Shown here piece by piece: positions 1-10,861 of a stretch of DNA of 64,000 nt. This stretch comes from Alentia gelatinosa (lineage: Eukaryota > Annelida > Polychaeta > Phyllodocida > Polynoidae). The translations under genes were made by a program, and so were the position numbers. Position 1 is the stretch's first letter, and each line of letters begins with the position of its first letter. Under the pieces are notes generated by a model. That model worked only from the letters and a program-made list of their open reading frames with translations, made no database searches and had not been told where the DNA came from. Location: the NCBI GenBank assembly GCA_950022655.1, contig OX465582.1:91727801-91791800 (forward strand), in the 5' to 3' direction.

Positions 1-45
1 ACTTGGCAAAAAGAGGGGGCTCGGAGACAAGAGCCAGATAATTTT

Positions 46-880
46 TGTATGTAGGTATGTAGGATATAGGGATAAGGGATGTAGAATGTAGGGAAGTAGA
101 AATATATGGATGTAGGGATGTATGGATGTAGAGATGTAGCATGTATGGATGTGGGGATGTAGGGATGAAGAGATGTAAGATATGGGGATGTATTGATGTA
201 GAGATGTAGGATGTGGGGATGTAGGATGTGGGGATGTAGGGATGTTTCCAAGGGTGTGGAGATGTAGGGATGTAGAGATGTAGGATATGGGGATGTATTG
301 ATGTAGAGATGTAGGATGTAGGATGTAGTGATATAGTGATGTAGGATTTGGGGATGTAGAGATGTAGGATGTAGGGATGTTGGGGTGTATGGATGTGGGG
401 ATGTAGGGATATAGGATGTAGGTATATAGGATGTAGGGATGTAGGATGTGGGGATGTAGTATGTGGGGATGTAGGGATGTAGGATGTGGGGATGTAGTAT
501 GTGGGGATGTAGGGATGTAGAGATGTAGGATGTGGGGATGTAGGATGTTGGGGTGTATGGATGTAGGATGTAGGATGTGGGGATGTAGTATGTGGGGATG
601 TAGAGATGTAGAGATGTAAGATGTGGGGATGTAGGTTGTAGGGATGTAGAGATGTAGGATGTTGGGATGTTGGGGTATATGGATGTGGGGATGTAGAGAT
701 GTAGGATGTAGGGATGTAGGATGTGGGGATGTAGTATGTGGGGATGTAGGGATGTAAAGATGTAGGATGTGGGGATGTAGAGATGTAGGATGTGGGGATG
801 TAGGACGTAGGAATGTAGTTGTAGGATGCATAGATGTTGGGGTGTATGGATGTGGGGATGTAGGGATATAGGATATAGGT
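46..880. repeat. GATGTAG-rich degenerate minisatellite
   Basis: About 830 bp built from short units such as GGATGTAGG, GGGGATGTAGG and GATGTTGGGG, mixed into irregular higher-order units of about 20-45 bp. The strand composition is purine-rich (G, A and T with almost no C). No coding potential is seen. Expansion of a short motif by slippage is the simplest explanation. Confidence 0.9.
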
Positions 881-1830
881 CCGTGATGTGAGTGATAAAT
901 GCCATTGACACCTATTTCCGCGCGCGCGAACGTGGCGCCGCATGGTGTGAAAAAACGGCAACACGTCGGCGACTGTAGCGCTGCCTTCTGGCTACAGAGA
1001 GAACCCTGAAGACGATGCCGAGTCCAACACCTACGGGCCACAGGCGGCCGGTTGCCAGTCCATGTAATACAAGTTCGTGGTCTAACTTTAGATTCCCTCT
1101 CTGTAAACACTGTCAGAGATCCTGACATAACATATAAACCTGTGGAGACTCAAAGGACTAGGCCTATATAGCAGAGGCAAATAAAGAGCTAAATGACAGG
1201 AAGGTACGTAGCAAGGACCTAACGATCAAACATGATCGAGAAACAGGATATCATCAGTAGAGTAGAGAATGGGAAAGTTGCTGAGGATAACTATTAAAAC
1301 CCAGAACCCTGCAGAACTCTCTGCTGTAGATCCACCCGTTTTATTATACCGGGTTGACCAGATGTCTCGGCCAATGGCTGCCCAACACTAAAGACTTGTT
1401 TTAAAATTTGTAAAATATCTCTTTCGTCACCACAGAGTCACTTCTCTGGCCACCAGAGCACACTGACATTTGTGGTTGGAGTCCGGTTTGAGCAACCATT
1501 GTTTATCGTAAAGGGAGCATGGAGTTAGACTTTGTTGTCCATTTAATAGCTAAGTTAATAATGCTTTGTAGGGAATATTCCACAATGTCCCAAAAGTATA
1601 TCCCGCTTCGAGATATTTGTATCGAGCTCTCTGGCCAGAAAACAATTGGACCAGACCAACCTCTAAGTCGGAGACAGAGGTAGTTGCCAATCTACAGTCA
1701 CAGTACCTGAGACTGTTATGTCCATGTTATGACACATACGGATACTAGGCGGCAGCACCTCACAACATAGCCGTTTACACTTTTCAGGCACCAGGCGGTG
1801 CCACTCTCACACTGGTATCTATAGCCTGGA
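881..1830. other. No gene recognised; short CpG-rich patch
   Basis: No open frame of note and no recognised repeat apart from a small CpG-rich patch around 915-1000 (CGCGCGCGAACGTGGCGCCG). Nothing further can be said from the sequence. Confidence 0.5.
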
Positions 1831-1834
1831 AACC

Positions 1835-2215
1835 GGGCCAATGTGATCATTCACATATTAGGCCAGGTAACTACCACCATTTTTCTGGTACATTGCGAGA
1901 TTGCATTCAGCTGGCAAAATCTGTTAGGTTTTAGAGAAATATTCTAATATGTTATCTTTGATCTTTAGTAATGTAGTCATTACTTTTTTTTCATATTGTC
2001 ACTCATTGTCAAGAAGTTATTTGGGGAATCTCGTGATGGAGAGAGGTTGTGCTGGTTCTTCCTTCTGCTGCGAATGGCCGGGGAACCAGCGGAAGGCGTC
2101 ACCTGTCCCATTCTTCATTGGGGCAGGGAACCAGTCTATGGTTTCTATAGCCAGCTTCATGTCTATAGAGAATAGGCCTTTTTCCACTGGGCGGTGTCGC
2201 ACCTTATCTTCTTAG
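1835..2215 (+). mobile_element. Dispersed repeat, family N
   Basis: Contains the motif ATTAGGCCAGGTAAC followed by CCACCATTTTT, and internal phrases like GGGGCAGGGAACCAGTCT. The same blocks recur near 46050-46330 in the same orientation and at 19540-19930 in reverse. A second shared block (2016-2060, TTATTTGGGGAATCTCGTGA) recurs at 53244-53287. The small open frames here (1949-2215 and 2017-2202) lie inside this repeat and are not believed to be genes. The element class is unknown. Confidence 0.55.
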
Positions 2216-2544
2216 TTACGCCACAGCTGAAGCCAAACATTCACCTGACAATGTATACCATAACATTGATTCACAGAATGTATGAGCGTAATATGGCCAT
2301 AATACTTGTGTATATTATTTCTAGAGAAATAACACTGATTGCATCATATTCTATGGTATTCCAGCTACAATTTGGTGTGTCATACATTCATATCACCTCA
2401 ATGATACTTTAGATATACCTTAGATAACACAGGGACACCGAAGCTGCATACACTAATACATTGGCAGACCTAGCTGTAATATGTTTATCTTTTTCCTATT
2501 TAAAACCAATATAATTATCAACTATGAAATTTAGATAGCCATGA

Positions 2545-2553
2545 CTCGTTAAT
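2545..2553 (+). repeat. Left target-site duplication CTCGTTAAT
   Basis: This 9-bp sequence is repeated perfectly at 3301-3309, immediately outside both ends of the foldback element 2554-3300. Confidence 0.85.
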
Positions 2554-3300
2554 GGTTACTAGACCGATGGCACCACGGACCGATGGCACCTGGACTGATG
2601 GCACCTCTTCGGACCGATGGCAACATTTTTCCTAGACCGATGGCACCACTACCTAGACTGATGGCACCACTTACTGAGTCTTATGGTTATTGCCAGGTTC
2701 TACTGACTACACCACTTTTCAACAACCGGGTATATTATATTCACATATAGGAGAATTTATTTGATGATTTAAAAAAAAAGAAGAAAAAAAAGCCCTGGCT
2801 CCGACCCCCTCGGCGCCGGCAGCGGGGGTCCCGGCCGGCCACCCGCAAATCCTGACTTACCCCTAACTCTTACGCTAACCCTACTCTACCCTACCCCTGC
2901 CCTTAGAGTGAATATCGTATGATGAGAACAGAGGTTTATATGGTATATATCGCTTAATAAGAGTCCCCCTCAGCCCCGGCCGTGGCCAACTTGGTGCCGG
3001 CCGCAGTTCCGGCCGCGGTGCCAGCCACGGTGCCGGCCACAGTAGCAGTGGTAGCAGCGGTTTTTTTTTCTTCAGAAATCAGGAAAGTTACTAAAAACTA
3101 AACTGTTATTACATGACTATTGCATATTACATACTATATATATCAAGTTCCCATGTTGAGGTAATAAATGAGGTGGTGCCATCAGTCTAGGCAAGTGGTG
3201 CCATCAGTCCAGGCACGGGTGCCATCAGTCCAGGTAAAACTGAAAAGGGGTGCCATTAGTCCAAGTGCCATCGGTCCCTGGTGCCATCGGTCCAGTTACC
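2554..3300. mobile_element. Complete non-autonomous DNA transposon (MITE), 747 bp, 9-bp TSD
   Basis: The ends are inverted repeats: GGTTACTAGACCGATGGCAC at the left, and the right end read on the minus strand as GGTAACTGGACCGATGGCAC (18 of 20 identical). Just inside, a motif close to GGACCGATGGCACC occurs about five times at the left (2561-2670) and in opposite orientation about five or six times at the right (3172-3295). The middle has an A-rich run (2770-2790) facing a T-rich run (3060-3072), and GC-rich GCCGGCC-type repeats around 2805-2840 and 2990-3055. Perfect 9-bp direct repeats flank it. A 9-bp duplication and clustered subterminal repeats fit a Mutator-like element best, or a hAT, P or Merlin type with an unusual duplication length. 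No transposase is encoded. Confidence 0.85.
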
Positions 3301-3309
3301 CTCGTTAAT
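3301..3309 (+). repeat. Right target-site duplication CTCGTTAAT
   Basis: Perfect copy of 2545-2553, directly abutting the right inverted repeat. Confidence 0.85.
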
Positions 3310-6300
3310 AGAATGCACTAGTTTGTTCCAGCAATTTAATCTGTCCAAAAAACCACTCCTGCAATCACACCCACCGTTCACACTTTAGGTGGGATTGCTG
3401 TGTGTTTCTATATGAATACCGCCGGACTCGTGGTGTTTGTCCGAGCGGCCACATAACTAGGCGTTAGGCGGTGCTGAACGGCAACACCTGTATACACTGT
3501 CCCTAGTGGTACAATGGACAAAGTATTCTCTATGGACATGAAACTGGAATAGATGCGCCGATGTGTGCCGCAGTCAGCCAACGCCGACCGCGGCGCCGTC
3601 TGGTGGCCAACAAATGTGAACTGTATTTAGTCTGTAGTACATCCATCGACCACCAGGGCACTCTCAAACTGTCAGAAATTTTCAAATTTTCCAAAATACT
3701 TAAAATACAGAGAGAAACTAATTACAAAGTGTTCCTTAAAGGCCTGGAGCAACTGTAATGTTTGGTACATGTATTATAAGGCTGCGAAGTTTTTGAGACT
3801 TAAAACCAGGGTATACTTTTGATGATTTTGATGAATATTATTAAAATTAAATGATATTTAGCGTAAAGGATTGTAGATTTATGCCATTCCCATATCCCAA
3901 ATCTCCCGAATTTTCTTGTGGTTATTCCGATCTTTAGAAACAATTTACTAAAACGTCACGTTTTAGTAATCACTCGGCCAGCTTTCTTGATCTTAAAAAA
4001 TCAGTTTCCCAACTTTTCATAGATAACGTCAATTTAAAGGCTGAACCCTCGGGCTACTGTGAGTAAGAAATTTCTTTTTGAAACCAGCACGATTTTCTGC
4101 TTTAGAAAAAACCATTACACCTTTCGATCTCATACGCGACAAAACCACCCCTCATCTCCTGGACTATAATGTGTTATGTTATATTAACTATAAGGCCTCT
4201 AATATTTCCATTTAACTAACATCATAATATGGAGGAAAATAGCATCATTTAATACCATTAAAGTGTGAAAAATACAAAAATTATGAGGCATAGATATTTT
4301 TTCTGTGTCGAATTTAATGGTAACTTTTACTAGTGCTATATGTACACTTTTGGCCCCTGACAATAGATATAACTAGCAATGTAAATTTAGATGCAGAATC
4401 TATGTAGTAGATCGTTATAGTTAACATTACATTGATATACATATATATTATTTTTCATATTTATAAATATGAATGTTAGTGGAAAAATTACCCATGTTAG
4501 TGTTAACGGTGAAAACATATAATGCTAAATTAGAAGTATAGATCTACATTAATTTAACTATTTGAAGATATAGGCCTACGAGTTGTTAATCATTCTATTA
4601 TTTAAACTAAACTACGGCCTTAACAGCCATTGAAATATCCATAACTGCATGCTACAGTGTAATAAATAAATTAACGAAAGCAGTCGTCAAGGAAAAGAGA
4701 AAAATATCAACGGGTTTATTCAAATAGCATTTTGATAAGAAAGATAAATTGGATTCAAAAGTAGAAAACTGTAAAATACAATGTGTGCTCTATATGTCCA
4801 TGTGCATTTATGAAACGTGGTATATAATAATGTTACGGTGATGAAAACTTCAGCATGATACAGAGTCACAACAATAGAAACAGTCTTTCTCCAAACACAC
4901 ATACGGTTGGGTTAAAATGCTGGATTTGTCACATACCTGGACAATACCTACGCATGGAGAGTAATCAATGAAACCATCCGCTTCCAATGTCCATACTCCC
5001 AATTCCGGAAGTGGATAGACACCCAGCTAATCGAGATATATGATTGTATGTAAATATGTATAATATATGTATAGTAGTAACCATGACAACTCGTGACGCG
5101 TTCGTACCCCACGTGACTATATATCCAGCACGCTATCCAGATTCGTCATGGATGATAAATCCGTTGTATTTTCTATTGTCTTTTTACCTTTTTTTAGAGA
5201 GAAAACAAGCTGCACCGTTCTTTTACATGTATAGGTAAATGGTATCGCTAAATCAATGCAAAACTCTTATGAATTGAGCAATAATGAAGTGAAAGAATAT
5301 GGGAATATAATAATATAGATAGACGGCACATTCCGCGGGCATTCTTCCTGTGTATGTACACAGAAAGGGTCCTGTTTCGACTAAAACACTCTCGGTGAGG
5401 AACAATAAAAATATCATACAAAGACTTCGTTGTAAGCTGCGCTGCATAGCATTGTCATGGCAACGTGACGTCATCTACAGGCTCCCTGTTGAGCGTCTCT
5501 TTTCTGGATAAATCCGTCATCCGGTATCACAGTTTTCTTCTACTTCTCATTGCGTCTCATTCCTAATAACACCACACGTACAGACAGTCTTAAACAAAAG
5601 GGCAAAAACTGCTGCGTCATTCCGTCCCTGTTGGCGCCTCATAGAGAAAGCGCGGGAAATCCCGGCCAAAACTCGTCTGCTACTCCATCTCATTTCAAAT
5701 AACTGTTCGATGATTAATAATTTCTTTTGCATAGCTGAAAGAATCCAGTCTGACAAACTAAGAGCGTTCGTTGATAATAAAAAAGCATTGATAAACCCAA
5801 GCTGTTGACAACGATATATATATAATATATATAATATATAACAACCAATTTGCAAAGATCATGCTGTTCCCTTAGTAGTTTTTTACATTTGTAAATCTAA
5901 AATGTAGATATTATTTACAATTGCGCCGATGCTGACTGACTGGATTGTCGTTGAAACTTCGGCCACCTCGATTAGTAGTAGAACAGTAACACACTAGTAA
6001 TAGGTAAACTGTATTGATATAGGATCCCAGTTTTGGATAAATAGTACGCATTAAACTGTGACGTCATCAACTAGTTGTTATCTGAGCAAAACGTCATTGT
6101 AAATGGACAGTGCGAGGGTTAGGACCCGGAGTCTGGGCGTAGATCCAGGGTGACGATTGGTTGATATTCGATTGGAACGCAGCCTCGCTTGGGGAAGAAC
6201 TTCATATTTGTGACGTCACATCAGCATCCGCTAAATCTTGTTGACCATCATCATGCCAGCAAATTCTGTAAGATTGAGAGAAATAGACACACATATTATT

Positions 6301-6330
6301 AGAGAGGATACTGATAACCCAAATGTAAAG
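3310..6330. other. No gene recognised; AT-rich intergenic or intronic DNA
   Basis: About 3 kb of mostly AT-rich sequence. Frames at 3561-3758, 4720-4902, 5044-5474 and 5547-5855 are short, lack recognisable domains and resemble chance frames. A short TA-rich stretch lies at 5814-5842. No repeat was recognised as shared with the rest of the window. Confidence 0.5.
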
Positions 6331-6364
6331 TTTATGTACAGTAAAAGCCCGCCTGCATGGAGTT

Positions 6365-6551
6365 CTCCCTATTATTACATACCTATGGCCGAACGTCTAT
6401 GAAATACTACCCGCTACTCGGGGTACAGTATAAGTAATGTTCGGGCGCACTGCGCCCGTAGTAAATATTCGGGCGCACTGTGCCAAAGTGAATGTATCAG
6501 ATCAATAGCTACATAAAATAAGTATATAAATTGACGTTTTTTTTTATATTT
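6365..6551. mobile_element. Family O element body
   Basis: Bounded at the left by ATTATTACATACCT and at the right by AGGTATGTAATAATA, an inverted pair. Inside are two copies of TTCGGGCGCACTG. Similar bodies beginning TTATTATATACCT occur at 6714-6855, 33155-33297 and 42908-43099, in each case beside a long hairpin. Confidence 0.6.
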
Positions 6552-6731
6552 AGGTATGTAATAATAAGAAAACGTAGTAACTGAGCCCGTAGGGATGCCA
6601 TTCTCAGTCTTTTGATGCCATAAATACGTCCCTCATCCTATGGCTTCGGGACGTATTTATTGCATCAAAAGACCTCGAACGGCCATCCCTTCGGGCTCAG
6701 TAACCACGTTTTCTCTTATTATTATATACCT
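6552..6731. mobile_element. 180-bp hairpin element (family O type)
   Basis: Nearly palindromic: AGGTATGTAATAATAAG at the left pairs with CTTATTATTATATACCT at the right. The inner arms pair around ACTGAGCCCG / CGGGCTCAGT and AAATACGTCC / GGACGTATTT. The turn near 6632-6649 contains ATGGCTTCGGG. The order of arms and terminus matches the hairpins at 43095-43244 and 33303-33430, although the arm sequences differ. Confidence 0.75.
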
Positions 6732-6853
6732 ATGACCGTATGATCCACACATACTGCCTGCTGCTACCCATGACGTATGTATAGCCATACGTCACACTGT
6801 GACGTACGGGGTATGTGCTTAAGTGACTAGCAAAATTTCGCCATTTTTAGGTA

Positions 6854-7262
6854 TACTAGCGACTTTGTCGTGGCTTCTTTCTAGTCTGTGGCTCCCCACC
6901 CACTTAGTGGCTTAGTGGCGCCCCCTATTATTAAAACCTGGAACTATCATACAGTTCCCAACCATCATTTCATGTGACACCGATTCTGCTGACTATCAGC
7001 GAAATACGATCTCATTGCATTTTCTCAAGGAAAGGAGATTGGAAAACTACAGTTCAAAATCATGTTTTCAGTACAGTTAAAAACAAATCATAAGAATAGA
7101 ATTTTACATCTGTGGAGAGAAAAACAAAAAAATAGCAGGATTCAGTTAGGTACTATACGAGAATCTCACTCTCGTGGCTCTTCAGTCTCCAAGCCTAAGT
7201 TTGGTTCACTTTGTCTCTATGTGCGGGAGCATCTCCAAGCGGATGTTATCAGAATTTACACG
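6854..7262 (+). mobile_element. Dispersed repeat, family E copy 1
   Basis: Starts near TATACTAGCGACTTTGTCG. It is matched over about 400 bp by the reverse complement of 55840-56205, with shared blocks such as GGAAAACTACA, AAACAAATCATAAGAATAGA and ATCTCACTCTCGTGGC. The 71-residue frame at 7062-7277 lies inside it and is not preserved as protein in the other copy. Class unknown. Confidence 0.65.
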
Positions 7263-7275
7263 TTTTATAATATGT

Positions 7276-7412
7276 AGGTAATAATAATACGAAGACGGGC
7301 TGACTGTCTTAGTACGTCAAAATACTTGGTAAAATTATTAATCAGATACATCCCGATGCCGAAGGCATATTTTTCACGTACGAAGACAGTAAGCCAGTTT
7401 CCATATATTATC
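7276..7412. repeat. Imperfect hairpin, O type
   Basis: Arms GGGCTGACTGTCTTAGTACG and CGTACGAAGACAGTAAGCC pair imperfectly around GATGCCGAAGGCAT. It shares AAAATACTTGGTAAAAT and the flanking ACAGTAAGCC with the hairpin at 43095-43244, so it is a decayed copy of that type. Confidence 0.65.
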
Positions 7413-7589
7413 TCACTCCTGGTGCAAGATTAGCCATAGAAATAACATTAGGAAAAAATACTCAATGATCACCCCCGTAAAGTGACAATACTAGGCCATG
7501 GTCGTGGCATAGTGAATGTGAGATGACGTCATATGGATTTTCTAGGTATAGTTGAACTATTCTGATATTCTGATTCTATCTAATGTCAT

Positions 7590-7745
7590 AGAAAGGGGTG
7601 AGATAAATCCAGAGCTGCACTCAAATTGTAAAATAGACAATATTCCACTTGTTTGGATGTGCCATAAGCGTCACTCGACTTTGCCTCGATGATGTTCTGA
7701 GCACATCCAAACTCGTGGAGTATTGTCTATCTATATGTCTCTTGA
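7590..7745. mobile_element. Foldback element, family P copy 1
   Basis: Begins with GGGGTGAGATAAATCCAGA. Arms such as TAGACAATATTCCAC and GTGGAGTATTGTCTA pair around the turn ACTCGACTTTGCCTCGATGA. A related copy lies at 42420-42565. The terminus is the same as in families T and R. Confidence 0.7.
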
Positions 7746-7765
7746 TGCAGTTTTATATAATGCCT

Positions 7766-7930
7766 TCGCTGCCATATAAGGAATATAGAAGGCATGGATT
7801 GACCCAGCACCCAATGACTGCATTCAGAGCAAACCACGACCTTCACCCTGTCCCCCTTATATAGTGTTAATAGCACCTTAGTACGGTCCTTCAGTCTATG
7901 GTTGACCTGAATTTCTTGGGCCAAAACCAC
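7766..7930 (+). mobile_element. Dispersed repeat, family F copy 1
   Basis: Direct copy of 47245-47425, sharing ATGCCTTCRCTRCCATATAA, AATGACTGCATTCAGAGCAA and GACCTGAACTTCTTGGGC-like blocks over about 160 bp. Class unknown. The overlapping frames 7649-7864 and 7727-7930 are inside the repeat and are discounted. Confidence 0.65.
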
Positions 7931-8008
7931 CCGCCCGCGTAAGAGTATTGTATGCCACTAGTGGCATACAGAATTGTTATCACGTAATATTCCAAAATTG
8001 AGGAGACA

Positions 8009-8165
8009 GGGTAGGATAAAATTAAAACCTGATTTGTTTTAATCTTGGCCACCGCATGCCACTCCTGGAGTTTTGGCCCTGGACTTCACTCGGCTTCGCC
8101 TCATGAAGTCACTATGCCAAACTCCAGTCGTGGCATACGGTGGCCAAGATTAAAACTCATCCAGT
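8009..8165. mobile_element. Foldback element, Q-type end
   Basis: GGGTAGGATAAAA at the left. Arms AATCTTGGCCACCG (8041) and CGGTGGCCAAGATT (8138-8151) pair perfectly, followed by inner pairing of CCTGGAGTTTTGGC with GCCAAACTCCAG. The turn is CACTCGGCTTCGCCTCATG. Confidence 0.8.
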
Positions 8166-8224
8166 TTTACAATAATATGCACAAATTGAATACAAGTAAT
8201 TTCTTATCAATCTAAAACATTTGA

Positions 8225-8390
8225 AAGTAAATTGTAAAGGGAAACCAACCGGTCATTTAATCTGATAATTATTACTCACTCCCTTTTTCGTAAATATGCG
8301 CCTCCTTCCTGATACGGCGTCGGGACAAGCATTCGTTTATCCAGGAGTTCGTAACAATTATTACATAAAATGCCCAGTCAGTTTTCCCAC
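8225..8390. mobile_element. Dispersed repeat, family L copy 1
   Basis: Shares TTACTCACTC, an inner GTCGGGACAAGC-like turn, GTAACAATTA and CCAGTCAGTTTTCCCAC with copies at 37780-37945 and 59500-59660. The ends GGGAAACCAACCGG and CCCAGTCAGTTTTCCC are loosely inverted. A small non-autonomous element is likely. Confidence 0.6.
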
Positions 8391-9243
8391 TTCTTAAGCG
8401 TTCAATATCAATTCAGAGCAAGACATAACGGCGAAGATGTATAGTAACTATTATTCTTCATTTATAATAAACTGATATGCATAAATTCATTCAGCGTTTT
8501 CTTGTCCAGGGACTGTTGAATAAATTATTCTAAGCTCGTACAACAAGGCCTTTTTCTGTATGCCATAGAGACCCAGGGACGATGTGGGTTATTCTACACT
8601 TATGGACGTCCTCTGGTAAAGTCAGACAGTTTTAAAACCTGGGACCTGTTTCACTAGTTTTGTGACATGTCTGTAACACCATACGGACATTGGGGTTGTC
8701 TAGTTTCGTGACAACACAAGTAGCTGCCCTTAGGAAAAGACAGACCTCAGACATAAGAATTAGACAAATCTACACATCATGGACCTGTTTCACTAGTTTC
8801 GTGACAAAAGTGGCACCAACAGTGCAAGCAAGAACAGACAAAACGAAGTCTAATGTATAGTTCTTATGAAACCGGACAAACCGGACACGCCATCTAGACA
8901 TGTCACGAAACTAGTGAAACAGGTCCCTGATCCCACTGAGCTCCCCGACACACTACGGCAAGTGTTCCGACACCCTTCTGATACACCTTGACACAGAATT
9001 ATCCAACCTTCCGACACTGCTATGATGCATGAATTTTGATTTGTAGCCATGTTGTAGTCATGTCAGAGCTCAGTGGGTTCCAGACCTGTTTCACTAATTT
9101 TGCAAGAAAAGTGTTAAGTCAGACATGAAAAGCAGCAGCAACAGTGCAAGCAAGAATGGACAAAACGAAGTCACGTTTCATAACAAAGAGAATTGGTCGG
9201 TCCGCGTAAACAGTAAGGAATAGAGGGAAACTATGTTCTGTTG

Positions 9244-9350
9244 GGAATAAGTCAAAGTTACGAGGTAAGGCTTGGAATAATTACTGCCCAAGGCCTTGGC
9301 CGCGGGCAGTAATTTTTCCAAGCCTTACCGAGTAACTTTGACTTATTTCC
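9244..9350. repeat. Strong hairpin, 107 bp
   Basis: GGAATAAGTCAAAGTTAC pairs with GTAACTTTGACTTATTTCC, and GGTAAGGCTTGG with CCAAGCCTTACC. The turn is CCCAAGGCCTTGGCCGCGGG. It lies within the larger inverted repeat 8638-9815. Confidence 0.8.
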
Positions 9351-9420
9351 ACTGGTACGTGGTTTCCCTATTCCTATATATCTTCAATTGTCGGCTAATA
9401 TCGATAAAAACAGAACGTCT

Positions 9421-9500
9421 CTAAACGTCAACCTAGGCAGTAAACGTCAACCTGGGCAGTAAACGTCAACCTGGGCAGTAACTTCAACCTGGGCAGTAAA
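9421..9500 (+). repeat. 19-bp tandem repeat, four copies
   Basis: Unit AAACGTCAACCTGGGCAGT. The first copy has CCTAGGCAGT and the last is shortened. Confidence 0.85.
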
Positions 9501-9989
9501 CAAAAGTTATTCCACCCCCAGCAGCGTTAAGTAATCATAGGTTGTTCGCTCATAGGTATATAGGAATAGTTGATCTCAATTCCTTAAAAAACTGTAGACA
9601 TAATGTGACAATATCATAAACGCAAAATGTGTGAACCCTGTGATGTGTAGATTTGTCTAATTCTTATGATATGTAGATTTGTCTAATTCTTATGTTTGGG
9701 GTTTGTCTTTTCCTAAGGGCAGCTACTTGTGTTGTCACGAAACTAGACACCCCAATTTGTCTGTATAGTGTCACAAACATGTCACAAAACTAGTGAAACA
9801 GGTCCCAGGCCTTTAAACCGGGCACCACTGCTTGCGATATGCCTCCCCATATGGCTATATCCTTTTTCAGTTTCTTTATTTTGGCTGTAAGGATGTCAGC
9901 AAGGTAGCGGGTATGTGTGTCCTTACAGCATTTTCTTTGGTACAATCTAATACCCCTACCTTGGTTTTTAGATGTCATTCTTTTACAGT

Positions 9990-10735
9990 GATACTTTTAG
10001 TACGAGTGATCAGGTAGGTGCATGCCTATCCTTACCTGCTAGATTCATCTAGAAAATCAATATAGATTAAGTAGGATCCTAAGTTTCAATCCCTATACAA
10101 ATTAGGCTTTGCAGTGTTTTTCACTTCCAATCAACATGGACGGATACAGTCTTGCAATTAAACTCGAGCAAAAAAGACTGATGTTGTCTCTTTTGTGTTT
10201 TACTGTCCTTCGTCTTCTCTATGACAAGAATAAAAATTACTGCAAAATGGTATTTTCAGAATATTGAACAATTCGGTGTTATAGAATGTCTGAATCGACG
10301 ACTTTGCAAGAACCTAAAATGGCGTTTTTTTTAGTTTTACATAGTTACAGTAAAATCCCGCTTCTGGTACACCCCGCTTAAGGATCCACACCGCGTAAGG
10401 CGACACCCCACTTAAAGGGACTGTTTTCTGGGAACAGAAACTTTAATTTAGTTTATTTTAACCCCGCTTAGGGAACCTCAAAAGGATTTGTCTCAGACAA
10501 ACACCCTGTGAGGTACATGAATCCCATCGTGTGAATCCTGCTTTAAACTATAATCAAGTTTCTAGCTTTACAAGCATAATGGGTTGTTCCAACACTCCTC
10601 ATATTGTAATGGAATAACGTTTTTCTCGTTCTTTATCCCCAGAGCGTCTTTTGGAGCATTGGCAACTTTCTAATTTGGCAACTTGGAAGTTTGGAGATTT
10701 TGCACCCTGAGAGGTGGCTTAGCTTAAAAGGGTTT
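9990..10735. other. No gene recognised
   Basis: No believable frame. A fragment near 10480-10550 (GTCTCAGACAAACACCCTGT, GAGGTACATGAATCCCATCG) is the reverse complement of family B ends, so a decayed B element probably lies around 10370-10550. Confidence 0.45.
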
Positions 10736-10861
10736 GTCATTACAATAAAGCAGCGAAGAGCACCAGGCGGTGCAGTGTAGCCTGCCAGCTAGACTTGCTC
10801 AAGTCTTTGATTATGCACATTCAATAAATTGTTTAAAAAATTCAATAAGATAAACCTTCTC

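Larger units (their letters stand above)
8638..9815. mobile_element. Large nested inverted repeat (GACCTGTTTCACTAGT ends)
   Basis: The left arm 8638-8780 (GGGACCTGTTTCACTAGTTT, then ATTGGGGTTGTCTAGTTTCG and AAGTAGCTGCCCTTAGGAAA) is the reverse complement of 9645-9815. A smaller inverted pair with the same end sequence lies at 8783-8812 / 8898-8927. TAGATTTGTCTAATTCTTAT is duplicated in tandem at 9650-9690. The interior also carries a hairpin (9244-9350) and a 19-bp array (9421-9500). No transposase frame is seen; frames 8850-9050 and 9790-9978 follow the repeat. Confidence 0.75.

Noticed and set aside
46..880. CRISPR-like array of repeats
   Set aside because: Units are short and irregular, there are no unique spacers, and the context is eukaryotic.
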